Below are positions 22,398 through 33,900 of a stretch of DNA of 64,000 nt, in pieces. The DNA is from Guyanagaster necrorhizus (lineage: Eukaryota > Basidiomycota > Agaricomycetes > Agaricales > Physalacriaceae), in NCBI RefSeq assembly GCF_019112545.1, contig NW_025064882.1:1316928-1380927 (forward strand), written 5' to 3'. Every line of letters starts with the position of its first letter. The first letter of the stretch is position 1. The notes under the pieces were generated by a model that did not search any database, was not told the DNA's origin, and saw only the letters and a list, made by a program, of their open reading frames with translations. The translations under genes were made by a program, and so were the position numbers.

Positions 22398-24091
22398 ATG
22401 ACCGATTATGACTGCAACACAATCCTGGAGGAAGACCGCGACCACGAACTCAGAGTTATCTTCAACCCGCCGCTATATCTCCAACGAAAAATATGGATTC
22501 TCGATGTGATGAGGAGAGAGAGCGTTACTGATGTCAGTCGATGCTTTTCACAGCTTTGCTCTCACTGTAACTGGCCCAGGTCGTCGATATTGGTTGCGGC
22601 GAGGGACAGCTTCTAACAGCACTCTGCCAGCCAGCTCCGTGGCTTGGCCCGCCACCGCCAGAAATATTGCCTCCGCCGGACGCGACTGATAGCGCGATGC
22701 CCAACTTCAACTCGCCACATGATCCAATACCAAACCTCCATCCTACACGCATAGCTGGGCTCGATATCTCCCAGGTGGATCTCGATTTCGCTATCAAAGT
22801 TACTGCGCCTCCACCAGAGACCAGCGATAGATACCCTAGTTCTACCCGTTGGGAGCCTCTTGTGGCGTCTATCTGGAAGGGAGGCTTGCAAGTTATTAAT
22901 GAGGCATTTGTAGGGGCAGAGTGTATTGTGAGCTCAGAAGTGTGAGTATTATATCTTGTAGGCATATCCCTTTTTTAACAGCAAGCCAGCATTGAACATC
23001 TCCCATCGCATATCTTCCCGTTCTTTGCGCCTGTTCTTCTTGGTGTCTACCATCCAAAGATGCTCCTCGTTACAACACCTTCATACACCTTCAATGCTCG
23101 TTTCACGTCCCCCAATGCTCCCCCCTCAGTTCGCAAAGGATATCCCGATCCCACAGGACGTACAAATCGAATCTTCCGGCACGATGATCACAAATTCGAG
23201 TGGACTGTGCAGGAATTTCACGAGTGGTGCATGGAAACAGCCGAACGCTGGGGCTACGAGGCATACATCAGCGACGTGGGTCGCGCTACGGAAAAAGATG
23301 AATGGGGACGAGATGAAGAGCTTGGAGGCGCTACTCTAGTAACAGAGTTCAGGAGACTTGCACTGGTAGATGCCGAAAGAAGTCGCTTGGAGGACGAAGC
23401 CAGGAAGATGGTGGAGAGTACTCAAGGGCACACACACCAGTTACTTGCCGAACACAAACACGTTGCGCATCCACAATCGAGACAACCCATATCCGTTACA
23501 GATATTGGAAAGATGGTGAAAACAAAGATGGAAGAAGGACGCGAAGGGTTTATGCGATTTGAGACTCTCTGGTACGACAGGGATATTGGTGTCGCTTGCG
23601 GTGGGTTCACGGAAGTCCTGGTTAGGGCCATTGAGGAATGCAAGGGGCTGGTGCTCAAGAGGGAGGGCACTGACGGTGCAGAGCCGTCGAAACTGGACAG
23701 AGACTCGTGGCACATCGAACTCATTGGAAGCTCAAAACAGCCCAAGATGCTGTGGCCCACGACGGAAGAGGCAAATGATACGAGTTTCGAATATATGCCG
23801 CCAGATTGGGTGCCAGACGAGGAGGCATACAGCGACAGCAGTAGTGATAGGGAACTGGGAGAGAGTACAGGAGCTGAAGGAGATGTTTCTTGGAACAACT
23901 CTGAAGACGAAACCCAGGACGAGGATGACGACCATCGGAACCCCATTTCCGATGTTCGTCACTGGGCGACAGAACCAGGTCCTGCACGTTGGGGTAACAC
24001 GGACTGGGGGGTGTCACCACCACCGCATAGCTCTAGCGGTTCTACGACCGGCTGGGACGGAGATGAAAGCGACGATATTCATACATTTTGA
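22398..24091 (+). CDS. HEN1: Small RNA 2'-O-methyltransferase HEN1
   Basis: HEN1 methylates the 2'-OH of the 3'-terminal nucleotide of small RNAs, protecting them from uridylation and decay. Three exons. The first carries the FNPPLYLQRKIWILDVM motif. The first intron splits VTDV, and the second exon gives the SAM-binding VVDIGCGEGQLLTAL. The second intron is inside the metal-binding motif, SSEV then IEHLPSHIFPFF, i.e. the EXXEH metal ligands. Next come PKMLLVTTPSYTFNARF and RTNRIFRHDDHKFEWTVQEF (the further His ligand). An insertion-rich C-terminus with acidic tail (EDETQDEDDD) follows. SAM site and metal ligands appear intact. ATG at 22398 is favoured; an in-frame ATG at 22341 behind a TATATAAA stretch is an alternative. 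It is convergent with V-ATPase subunit e. Confidence 0.93.
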
Positions 24092-24164
24092 AAACTTTCT
24101 TTCATATATCGGATCTGAAGTCCATGTAATATTAAAGGATACAAGCTGCAGATGTGTGAGCCTA

Positions 24165-24560
24165 TTAGACAGTGAAGATGCCATTCGAATACGTACCTGG
24201 TATATATTGGAAAGCAATAGAAGTCAACAAAACAAGGATTACTCCTCCAACCTTGCTGACACCACGGGGGCTGAGGTACAACAACACCGTTATTGTGCCA
24301 GATCCAAGGAATAGGAACACACCCACCAATCAAGGGATGCAGTTGAGCCATATAGGTCACCATCCACATTAGATAGCACGCTGCAAGTGCAAGCATCAGG
24401 CCTGTCCGTATGACACTGCGCCTTTGTATTAGTGCCTGTCCACGGTACAGAGATCGTGCGCATACATTTGATTTGGTCCTTTGGGTACGAAGAGCGCTGA
24501 CGCTGTCATAAGAGCTGCTGCGATGACCAGGACCAGGAATACAGGAATGATGGACGTCAT
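24165..24560 (-). CDS. VMA9: V-type proton ATPase subunit e (Vma9-like)
   Basis: A small two-helix subunit of the V0 sector. Three exons: MTSIIPVFLVLVIAAALMTA then SALFVPKGPNQ; after an intron, RTGLMLALAACYLMWMVTYM then AQLHPLIG; after a second intron, PRGVSKVGGVILVLLTSI and a short tail ending GIFTV. The FVPKGPNQ loop and the YLMW..TY(M/L)AQLHPLI motif define subunit e (ATP6V0E/Vma9). The protein is longer at the C-terminus than yeast Vma9 by about 30 residues; this depends on the second intron's acceptor. It helps V-ATPase assembly and vacuolar acidification. Confidence 0.88.
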
Positions 24561-25652
24561 GTCGAGAGAATAATAGTAGTAGAGGACAAGGATCGTGGGA
24601 ATTATTTAGACCTCGGCGACGGAGCGGCAATGCCCGATATTCGTTGTTCGACGACACCTTTAAACTTGTAATCTTCGGAGAACTAAGCTGGGAGTAATCT
24701 CTATCAATGTACCCAACGGCGACCACCACCAATTTTTTGATTACCTATCCAGATTCCGGATTACTTATAGCTGCTCCGAGCTTCAAATGGCCTTCAGCGT
24801 CACTGGGTACCGGTTAATGGCTATCTTTGACAAGCGCCGTATCTGTCTCTTTAGCTCCAGGACCTCGTTTACCCCGCTAATCCCGGGGTCCAAGAATGCT
24901 CGATATACATAGCAAGTGTCGTTCGACCTTGGTTCTACGAAGTCTATTGTACCATGAGATCTCGTTCATTCAGTCACGGCTCGCCCCTCGCTAATTGCGC
25001 GGTGTCTTGGGGCTTGTGAACTGTGCTATGACATATGATGTCAATACTACTATGGAAGACAGACCTTTTCTCCACTGCGGCGGATTGTTTCGTCTATGAC
25101 AAAAATTGAAGTACCTACGGACTTTCCCTGGCCCTAGTACTGAAGTGAGATATTAAACTACTATGTTTGTCATGATGCATTTAAAAATTGTGTGTCCAAC
25201 AGTCGCACTCCAAGGATCCTGGCATACTTCATCTTTATTAAATTTCATTATCTACACGGTTCAATCTGCGATTTTAAAAAAAGGGTCTGTTTGCACATGG
25301 TTCATGGAGCGGTTTGTAGCCAGTATAAGAGCTCTCTCGCCGCAGTGTTTATTTTTCGGTGAGAATGAACTTGGGACTATAGTGCCCGATGCAAGCATAC
25401 AACTACTTAGGCGCAGGCAACGGAGCTTACGGGGGAAGTTGAACTTGGTCTGTTCTTCCGTACGTGAGCGTCGCGATGATGAGCTACATCGCCGTGTCTC
25501 CTGACTACAAGCAGACATTTCGTTCTCACATCTCAAAAAAAAATGAAATCGCGCCCGAAGCCCGCGAGGTACAATAGAAACATTTCCGCTAGAACATGAT
25601 CCTTGCGACTCATCTTGAGCGCTCGCACGTAGCTTGTGATGTCTGTAGCCAT
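24561..25652. other. Intergenic, about 1.1 kb
   Basis: Promoter side of the V-ATPase e gene. Low coding potential on both strands; no repeat or RNA gene recognised. Confidence 0.45.
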
Positions 25653-26930
25653 CTATTGGTCAATGGAATTGAATTTTACCAGGGCAAAAGTACGAAAACA
25701 GATATAAAAAGATAGTTCGACAACACCCCAATCCTTCTGTCCTTCCAATCCTCTGGGTCCGATTGTGAACGCGCATTCAGTACATGGGCTCCTGCACGCT
25801 GGCGTGGATGATTTCAAGTTTCGATCCACATGCCGCCGCCACCCCGGAATCTGGGGCATGCGCTACGGGTGCAGTTCTCTAGTAGGATCTTTCCGATGTC
25901 GTATAAGGTGTTCACCGCAGGTCCAACTGGATCGAGTCAATCATGTCGTGAAGATGTAGCTGAGTGTCAAATGAGAGACCGTTGCGCATCGGGAACGTTA
26001 GGTGTCGTCAGATTGACGGGACGATTTAACCTCCATCGGGTACTAAAAAGCATCTTGGGTCGATGGCCACACATACGGAAAAGTTATCGCGAATCACCGA
26101 GTACTCTTCAATATCTATCGTGACCCAATCTAGACCGGGAGGTCGCGGTGGCGCAGGTTCTTTATTGACTTTTAGTGGCGCAAAGAGACGAGAGAATTTA
26201 GAGAGGGAAGAGACGGGTACTAATCACATTGAATTTCTCTCGAGAGGATAGGACTATCATAGACATGTCGGATAACACATTAGCTGTCAGACACGAATAA
26301 GGCCTCCCTGAATAACTCACGGCATTCTAGGTTATTAGTCGCGGTTGAGGCAGACTCTGCCAAATGCCATGTCTGGCTGTAATGCCACAAATCCGTGTAT
26401 TCAGGTGTATTCAATATAAATTTGCATCAAGACAGTTAGGTCCCTCGAGTGTCAACTAGGCATGTAAGAAGATGATACGCAGTCGCCCATCGTAATTTTC
26501 GTGACATGACAACGGTGTAACCGCCGTAGAGCTGGTGAGGGATTGCGTTAATATCGAGATCGCCGCGCCTTAAAGGTATGAGTCGCCTTTCTATAGACAG
26601 CCGGGAACAGCGGAGACAGAAGTGGGCAAGTGAAGAGTCTTGCCAGGCTCGACGCTGTGCTGCACGGTCATTCATACTGAAGACAGTATTGTCAATACAG
26701 AGAATGAACCGGCTCAGGATCAAAGGCACGGTTAAGTAGCGCCAGTCAAACTCCTCTGTTTCCAGAAAGCAACAGATAGAGTACCCGGCGAACTACACGA
26801 GTCGGAGAAGTAGGGGACAAACAGGATAAAGTTCAGTACCACGCTGTGGTGTACTCTCGAGAATGGAGGCAGCGGTGAGACCGACTCGGAGACTGTCTAG
26901 ATAGGAATTGTGATTCAGTGGGCGCGACAT
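25653..26930 (-). CDS. Uncharacterised multi-exon protein, divergent from TAN1
   Basis: Not covered by any long open frame, but exon-like pieces chain on the minus strand. MSRPLNHNSYLDSLRVGLT then AASILESTPQRE joins EFDWRYLTVPLILSRFI and an exon with IPHQLYGGYTVVMSRKL. After an intron with a good branch site (CTAATAAC) come NAVSYSGRPYSCLTANV and MSMIVLSSREKFN. Next are KEPAPPRPPGLDWVTIDI then EEYSVIRDNFSVCVAIDP, and MRNGLSFDTQLHLHDMIDS then IQLDLR. The composition is clearly protein-like and splice sites keep frame in most joins, but the last exons are uncertain, and stops or unresolved joins may mean partial decay. I do not recognise the family. The start lies only 87 bp from the TAN1 start on the other strand, so a shared promoter is likely. 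Confidence 0.45.
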
Positions 26931-27017
26931 CCTTGTTCGGTACGAAACAGCAGCCCTTTTCAATTCGGCGGTCCGGGACTGCCAAATGCGGCCTTTTCTC
27001 CTTGCACTCGGATTGCC

Positions 27018-28252
27018 ATGTCCGACGGGTCTTTCAAACAAAAGTCCCAAGGTTCCGACAAGAGGAAGAAGAAATATCGCTCGGTATTCTATCTCAACTT
27101 GCTCGTTTGCCTTTAGCTAACTCGGATACCTAGGATGGTACTCCAATCTGGAGCAAAAGACACATCGATGGACCTGGTGTATGGGTGAGCTGTACGTATA
27201 ATAACAAATAACTAGTGCCACCTTTATGACACCGCGTTTACTCTCAGGTGTCAAAGGCAAGGAAAAGCAAACGGTCGGCGAACTATATGATTTATTTGAC
27301 TCGGTGGGAGTATATTCCCACTTAACTTTCCACTACTAATCTTCCTTTAGCTAGCGTCGGATCTATGGCCGCTCGCAGGTGACGAGAATGATCTCCATTC
27401 CGATTCAGATGACGGTACTGGGGCTGCCTCATTGAGTCTCGAAGCTCAAATATCCAATGAGATATCGGCGATGAAAAGACCTAGACACGAACAGAGGTTC
27501 AGTACGAAACTTATGTGCCTCTCTGATTGTAGGGTGTTACTCATTTATTCCAGCTAACTGTCAGACAAACACGCCTTGTGGTTCGGTCTTTATGATTTTT
27601 CCAAGCAATTCCGACCGCTGAACTGAGCTTAGTGGTCTTTATATCCTGTAAACCTCCGGTGGATCCTGTCCGATTGGTCGAAACGCATATCCGGAATGTC
27701 CAGAAAACAGGATTCATGCGTACAAGGTTAGTCAGCTGTTCTCGACGTGCACGTCATGTTCAGCACCTTCGTCTCCATTAGATACTGTCATAGATTTGTG
27801 CCGGTATCCGGATCATGTGTCACAAATATACCGGAGATACAAGCACTGTCTCGTTCTACGTTTGAGCCTTTTTTTGCTCGTGATCCGGAGCGAAAATATA
27901 GCGTAAGTAAGATGCTCAGATTTCTAGCCGTTGTCCTGATAACCGCATGCAGTACAAGATAGAGCTTCGAATCCGAAACCATACATCGCTGTCTCGCCCC
28001 ACCGTCATTCAAACCATCGCCGACTGCGTGCCAGAAGGACATGTTGTCAATTTATCGAATCCCGATGTCTTCATCCTAGTGGAAGTCTTCAAGGTCCGTG
28101 TATCTTTATCACATTAGTAGCGCGAACTGAATGAACCGGCAATTTTATAGAGTGTTCTCGGCGTCGCTATCACCCAAGAATATTACAGTTTGCACAAGTT
28201 CAACGTTATGGAGATCTCGACTCGTACCCAGAATCAAAGCGGGGGGAATTGA
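27018..28252 (+). CDS. TAN1: THUMP-domain tRNA acetylation adaptor TAN1 (THUMPD1)
   Basis: Tan1 partners the acetyltransferase Kre33/NAT10 to make N4-acetylcytidine at position 12 of tRNA-Ser and tRNA-Leu. Eight or so short exons splice to MSDGSFKQKSQGSDKRKKKY, then SDGTPIWSKRHIDGPGVWV, CVKGKEKQTVGELYDLFDS and NEISAMKRPRHEQRF. These lead to NCQTNTPC, VVFISCKPPVDPV and HRFVPVSGSCVTNIPEIQAL. The THUMP core is IRNHTSLSRPTVIQTIADCV, then VNLSNPDVFILVEVFKSVLG and YYSLHKFNVMEI. All joins use GT..AG introns and keep frame. The stop is at 28250-28252. The basic N-terminus and THUMP domain match Tan1 over its full length of about 270-300 residues. Confidence 0.9.
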
Positions 28253-28728
28253 CGAAGAAAGTCGCGCTGACAAAATATGAGCCTTGGTTTCACCAACGTA
28301 TGTAGAGAGCATCAAGCTTTATTAACAATATGCCGCCTATGTACATATGTTATTGGGATACTAGTACTACGTGCGAAAGCATGTAAATAATTGTGCTATG
28401 ATTATTAATCCATTAGGTACCAGGACTTACAACAAAACATCGTAATTCCGTCCGAGTCAAAGCGCGAAGTATATGATAATCCATGAACGCGAATGCTTGC
28501 ACTGAACAAGGGAACTAGAAAGTCAATATGTACAAAATGTTTTACGGCGTGTCCTTTCACGAGAGATAACCATAACTGAGGGCATTTGCCGATGTCGAAC
28601 TAGCGTGCGAGTGGTGCGAGTACGACCAGCTTTCTCCACTGTCAGATCGCCAGTTGGTCATCAGCCTAGGGCTGTCGGGCGCCCCGGACCAATTGGATAT
28701 GGGCGGTTGTGCCCATTGACGAGAGTTG
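28253..28728. other. Intergenic between convergent TAN1 and TEA genes
   Basis: The shared 3' flank; no gene seen. Confidence 0.5.
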
Positions 28729-30029
28729 CTAACCGCTTGTTGAGACTGTCAAGTAATAGGTTAATTTATCGTCAAAAATAAAGAGATGACAGCGCACATA
28801 TGAGTCGCTATACGTATGATATGTATGAGAGGTTGGACGCTTGAACTGATAGAAGATGGAAATCATTGCGTTGTCGTTTTGCAATGGTGCACTGAACTGT
28901 CCCGGACAGCCTTGAGCGAAGACGTTCTGAACAATGGTGTACTGCGTTGGATCTAACGGTATATTAGTATGGATAGTTTCATCAAAAAGCATTGGATCAC
29001 ACGTACTTGAATCATTGAAAATGACTTTCCAAAACTTGGGAGAAAGAGAGGCACTATATAACCAACCCGTGCGATCCATAGGAGAACCAAGACACGACAT
29101 CGGCGCGACTTCCGAGTGTATTGGAAGACTCAGCGTGTCAATGAATGCGGAGAAAGTGCACTGCTGATTGACCGGATATGGCGACATAAAGTTTATGGTG
29201 GGATCTGATGCAGAAAGAGGTAAGGACGCGTGATAGGATGAGGTGGGTGCCAAAGGTGCAAGACGAATTTGAAGAGGGGAATCCCTGCGATTGCCAACAA
29301 AATTGACTAAAGGTTGTTGTCTAGGGTATGGCTGCTCGAGAACGATGTCAACCCAGATGTTCAGTCGCTGGCTGGGAGGTTGTTGGCCTCGAAGATCTGG
29401 CAATGGTGACGTGGTGTGAACGGGGCTTCCGTTTGAAGAACCGGTCCCCAAATCCACATCGTTATCGAACGGGCGACATATAAGATTGAGAACTGTAATT
29501 GATCGGTATTAGTGCCGTGAAATATGATCCAGTGATCACGGACATACTTTCTTCGCCTTTGCATGTGTCCCTCATCTGTTGTAGCCGACTTCCCACCTGC
29601 TTAGGCGTCCGCCGTTTACCAGTCGAATCGAAGATATAATCGGAAATGAAACGATTGCGCATGGGGAACCGTCCGGGGGATTTGGAAGAGCGAAGTTCGG
29701 GGCTTGGTTTGTATTTCTGGAGGGCTTCGCGGGGATGATGAGTACCAAGGCCTGCGGATAGGTACAATTAGTGGTTCACCTTCAATCAAAGCGGCCTCCC
29801 TGTTGTACATAGTCAGGACATTGACTTGATCAACGATATATGTTACGTACAGATTGGGGGGCCATACAGCCTCTCCCTTTCCCTTCAACGTCTTCCAGCT
29901 CCTGCGACCAGTCGCAGCGATCTGTGCAACGTCTCGGGATTGCTCATCGGCGGAAGGAGTATAGGATAGATCTTCGACGGTGGACAGTCCGACGTAACTA
30001 GCTGAAATGTTGTCGGCGTATGAAGGCAT
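28729..30029 (-). CDS. TEA/ATTS-domain transcription factor
   Basis: Starts MPSYADNISASYVGLST, then RRSWKTLKGKGEAVWPPNL; an intron; EAALIEG; another intron; and LGTHHPREALQKYKPSPELR. The last also holds MRNRFISDYIFDSTGKRRTP then KQVGSRLQQMRDTCKGEE. These are the three helices of the TEA domain with the recognition helix KRRTPKQVGSRLQQ, widened by a basidiomycete-type insert between helices 1 and 2. A 250-residue C-terminal part follows without a clear YAP-binding fold. TEA factors (AbaA, Tec1, Scalloped/TEAD) bind CATTCC/T-like sites and control conidiation, filamentation or hyphal development in fungi. A TATATAAATAG box on the minus strand around 30065-30075 supports the 30029 start. An ATG at 30156 (MAYSGNFTLLDPSLWPQ) could be an alternative upstream first exon. 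Confidence 0.88.
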
Positions 30030-30063
30030 GAAGGTAGAGTAGTCGAGAACATGAATTGACTCC

Positions 30064-30076
30064 CCTCTATTTATAT
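30064..30076 (-). promoter_or_regulatory. TATA-box candidate upstream of the TEA gene
   Basis: The minus strand reads TATATAAATAG about 35-45 nt upstream of the ATG at 30029. Spacing allows a very short 5' leader. It conflicts with use of the ATG at 30156 in the same transcript. Confidence 0.4.
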
Positions 30077-30156
30077 ACAATTCGGACTCCTAGATTCAGT
30101 TGCACCTGAGGCCAGAGTGACGGGTCAAGAAGCGTAAAGTTGCCTGAATATGCCAT

Positions 30157-31429
30157 CGTTGAGCGATTGATCCCGTATGTAATGATCTACGAGATGAGCT
30201 GATCGAGGATGTTTGTAAAACGGTTTCCAAACCAGCCGTAACGCATTGGTTCATAGTTTCCGAAGAGAAGATTGCCTAGACTTTGCGTAACCGGTTGTTC
30301 TCGAACTGGTTGGCGAAGTCGGTTCTGTGGTTGCGGAATTTGGCATCTTGGAATAAACGGATTTGGGTACCATAACAACTCGTAGGACCAAATGGGCGAG
30401 AAGAGGCGGTACATATGGGTTTTAAAACCGGACCAGACGCTAAATTGATAGGACTGGCGACAGGGCAAACGACTAAAAATCGGTTGTGGGTCTCCCCGCA
30501 AGCCACAGGTCTGCCTCAGATACGCGTAGCGATCATTCGGGAGCACAAAAATTGCAAGGTACGTTTCGATCGCCTATTGATTGTACGGTATTTTCCCTGC
30601 GGTATCAAAGCTGTGCATCACGTCGCCTTCTCGGGACATCCAAAACTCACCGGAAGCGGTTGGTGAGAAATGTTTTCCGAAGCGACACAGGGCATCTCCT
30701 CGTGCCCGTGCTACCACTGTGCTTATTTCGAAGGCTTAACATATTGGGAGAAGAGATTCCCTAACTAAATGTTCAAGTGGCTCCGTGGAGTGTGGAGTTG
30801 CCTGACATTTCAAACCTCATGCAAAGAACATGAGGTGAAGGTGTGTCATTTACCCATGGACCGTGGCACAGCTCCCGCAGATGGTCTGTACAGTCAGTTA
30901 GAAACGGCAGCCTACGAATTAAGAATCCCACCTAAATCTGCAATGGGCATATGAAATGATCTCCAGATTCAAGTCCGAGATCGTAGGCACAACATGTGAG
31001 TATCACAACTTTTTACCCATTTACAGAATAATGCAACACATTCAACATGGCAGCAAAGGGACGAAATTTTTCGTGACTGAGGGTCGGGTCCGGAAACATC
31101 CATCGAAACGACGACCAGCACTAGCGACCAACTCACCGATCACACCACTAAATACCACACACTACCGATTGATGGCCGTAATGGGATTGTTTTTGACATT
31201 AGATCCCTGGTCTCGGGAAAAGAAGTTTTCTGACAGATTAGTACGAGAACGGGAAAACAGTGCGAGTCAGTTTTCGCAGTCAATGATTCTAGACTCACTA
31301 GGAACAGACAAGGAACGGAAATCATATACCAGAATGCGGTGCAACAGACAAGTCAACATGAGAACAGATTTCGTGGTTGCGGTTCGGTTGAGGATATTCA
31401 TCACTAACGTCACAGCACGGGTTGTGATG
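30157..31429. other. Intergenic, about 1.3 kb
   Basis: Upstream of the TEA gene and downstream of the damaged acid phosphatase. Several 60-166-codon open frames exist (for example 30187-30546 minus and 30956-31456 plus), but none shows domain-like sequence or neighbouring exons, so I treat them as chance. Confidence 0.4.
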
Positions 31430-33303
31430 TCACGCGTCCATGTTGTGGAAGTTTAGTAGTAGTTCGATGACAACTGAATCAGAACTTGTAGATTGATCCC
31501 GACGAAAATGAAAACTCATAATTATTTGTCGAAAAAGACGGGTTCTTCGCTGTTGCCCTTCGCACTGAGATTCAGAGATCTGCCTCGCCCGCAAGTTGCA
31601 TTCCATGCCATATCGCCCCCAAGAAACTGACGTGCTCAAGGCGTTCGAGTCCACGAACTTATCAAAGGAACAAGATCCATAAGCCCCATCTTGTTCGGTT
31701 CCAGCACATGCCGATAAGGGAAATGGAGAGTCATTCATGATGAGACGAATCTGCGGTCCGTTGAACCTGAAAGTGAGGGGAGCAAGGTTGTATTTATCAT
31801 GACAAGTTAATTGAAACCATGGCTTACGACGATGTGCATGTGAACTTTTCCCATACCATCTGCGCACCAAATGGTACTTGAGTGGAAGTACGAAAGGCTC
31901 TGTTCGGCGGCACGGGTCCGGTCGCAGAGAGCGGGGGGGTGTCCCTGTATTGAATATCAGCTGTCAGTTTTGCTGTTGCCTGGATAGAACGCCGTCCAAC
32001 TTCGCCAATCCTAAGGCGGCAAAAGCCGTGTCAATCGTTGTGTCGTGACCGAATTCCAAATAAACGGCGGATGCATTTCCTGTCGAGTCGGAGAACCTGT
32101 AAAGAGAAAGGAATGAATCGGCAGGCTCCGTGGTAGCCGACTCGACCACTGACCGCTCAATCAACTTGTTAACAAAAATTGTACCCAAAAAGGGACCCAT
32201 GTTCCCGGGGAGATTATATCCGAACGCACCGTCCATGAGGATATCCAATTCGTATCTAATCTCAATGACTAGTTATGAGGAAAAGGTAGACTGTAGAAGA
32301 CCATCGGCTCACTCAAAATTGGCAAGTTCGTCGCGGTTAAATAAATACATCACACCACGGGGAAAGGCGCAGTGCCGCGCAATCATATACACAAGCATAG
32401 AGCGCGCCGTGAGTATCAGCATCCGTCAGGTTGACACCAGGGAGCAAAGTGTTGAGACGCTCGGTTATCGCAGGCAGATACGCGGAATCCCACGTCTCTA
32501 CTGCCTACAGGTTAATTAAATGAGTCAAGGACGCCCCGAATGCGGACGAACATACATCTCCGCCGTATGAGTACGCCCATTTAGCACATGTGTCCATCGG
32601 AGTGATCCAGGAAATTGTAACCTCGTCCTCAGGGATAGTAGAAAACACTCTCGACTTGAGCTCAGCCCACTCGCGACCGAAGTATCCCTGACTAAACCAC
32701 TGGGCTGATTCCACGACCTGGATGTTTCTGTTACCATCTTACCCTCCCACAATACAAATACTGAACATCCCCACCCTGTCTTGATCACCAGCAAGTACGC
32801 TGGTAGCCTCCAGATGCCGGAGCAACAGATCGTAGGATGACGAACGTGATCGAATGGAACAAGCGTACGTACTTGACACCATGATCGAACAACTCTTGAG
32901 GCGGTAAGGTTGTCATGGCCTAGAGTCGTGACATGGCCATCCTTCAGGAATTGCAAGTTTTCAGGAAGCTCATTATTTAGAATATATTCCATGGTCGCAG
33001 TCAGTTTATCAGTGAGATTTGTGATATAGACGAGCTCCGACTGCAGAGGCCATCGACTGCCATGCCACCCCATCTGAATGCAGAGGAATATGAGATTGTG
33101 GCGCAGGTTACAGAGGCGAAGCTACGCACCAGCATCACCTGCACGACGGTGCAGTCTTCTGGCAACATCTTGGACACTCCACAGGGAACAGGAGCCTTGT
33201 GATACGGAGACAAATTACCCAACCAGTTGTATTTTTCGGCCGCAACGACAGCAACGAAACTCGTGATGCTCAGGAGGCACTGAGGAGCTTTGAACAGTAT
33301 CAT
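31430..33303 (-). pseudogene. Histidine acid phosphatase (phytase-type), damaged
   Basis: The homologue of secreted fungal histidine acid phosphatases/phytases that release phosphate from phytate. A signal peptide (MILFKAPQCLLSITSFVAVV) leads to YNWLGNLSPYHKAPVPCG. The catalytic RHGxRxP box reads WHGSRWP: the first Arg codon is TGG (33065-33067). Then ELVYITNLTDKLTATMEY, GHDNLTAS, QDR/VVESAQWFSQGYFGRE, PMDTCAKWAYSYGGD, VETWDSAYLPAITERLN, ILMDGAFGYNLPGNMGPF and the HD motif YLEFGHDTTIDTAFAALG. The C-terminal part is FNGPQIRLIMNDSPFPL. There is a frame change in the block before LFDHGVK (around 32890-32915). A second, near 32337-32350, is a small duplication in the run coding for FNRDELANF. Loss of the essential Arg plus frame changes argues for a pseudogene. 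Confidence 0.78.
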
Positions 33304-33900
33304 CGGCAACCGTTCCGACAAGGGAGAAAAAAAAAAAAAAAAAAAAGTCGCTGTAAAAGAGGACTTTGTTGTTCGAGAACCGTTGACCGCTTAACTCCGC
33401 ATGGACGCATGGAAATCGGGGTATCATCTGCCCAGTTATCTTCCATGAATCTGATGTACATGTGCATCATGCGTTATCCAGATTTCACGGTGCAAGTTCG
33501 AGACAACAGTGGAATAATCATAAAACTACATCTAAATTGGTGGTATGGTACCGCGAAAATTTTGGGCCCGATAGTAGGATAATGCTTTAAAAAATCTATA
33601 CCAGGACAGAAACTGCGAAGGAATGCAAATGAAGTACGGACAGCAAGATGTGAGTGACGATGCGAAGCGGACGATGAGATGGGACTGTTACGATGAGATG
33701 TGTGTGATGAATAGATGGGTGGGTATCGTTAATGGGATGTAATTTAAAAGAACTCTCGTGCGCTGGCCGTATCATGCTTCTCTAAATAAATGAGATCAAA
33801 TGCAAGGAGAAAGTCAATATGAGCCTCGCCATGAAAGGGTCCGGTCTTTTGAGATTATTCCGCCGTCTTCCTGCATACAGACGCGAAATTCGCTGTGAGG
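33304..33900. other. Intergenic with a 20-A tract
   Basis: Between the damaged phosphatase and the Nudix gene. A run of 20 A lies at 33327-33346 (poly-T on the minus strand, just upstream of the phosphatase start); no other structure seen. Confidence 0.5.
33327..33346. repeat. Poly-A/poly-T tract
   Basis: A run of 20 consecutive A. It starts 24 bp beyond the start codon of the minus-strand phosphatase gene, so it probably served as a promoter pyrimidine tract rather than the tail of a retroelement: no element body or target-site duplication is visible. Confidence 0.7.

Noticed and set aside
30956..31456. A 166-codon plus-strand open frame in the intergenic region
   Set aside because: Composition and sequence look random; no adjacent exons, no recognised motif.
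33327..33346. Poly-A run as a retrotransposon tail
   Set aside because: No element body, reverse transcriptase or target-site duplication beside it; more likely a promoter poly-T tract.
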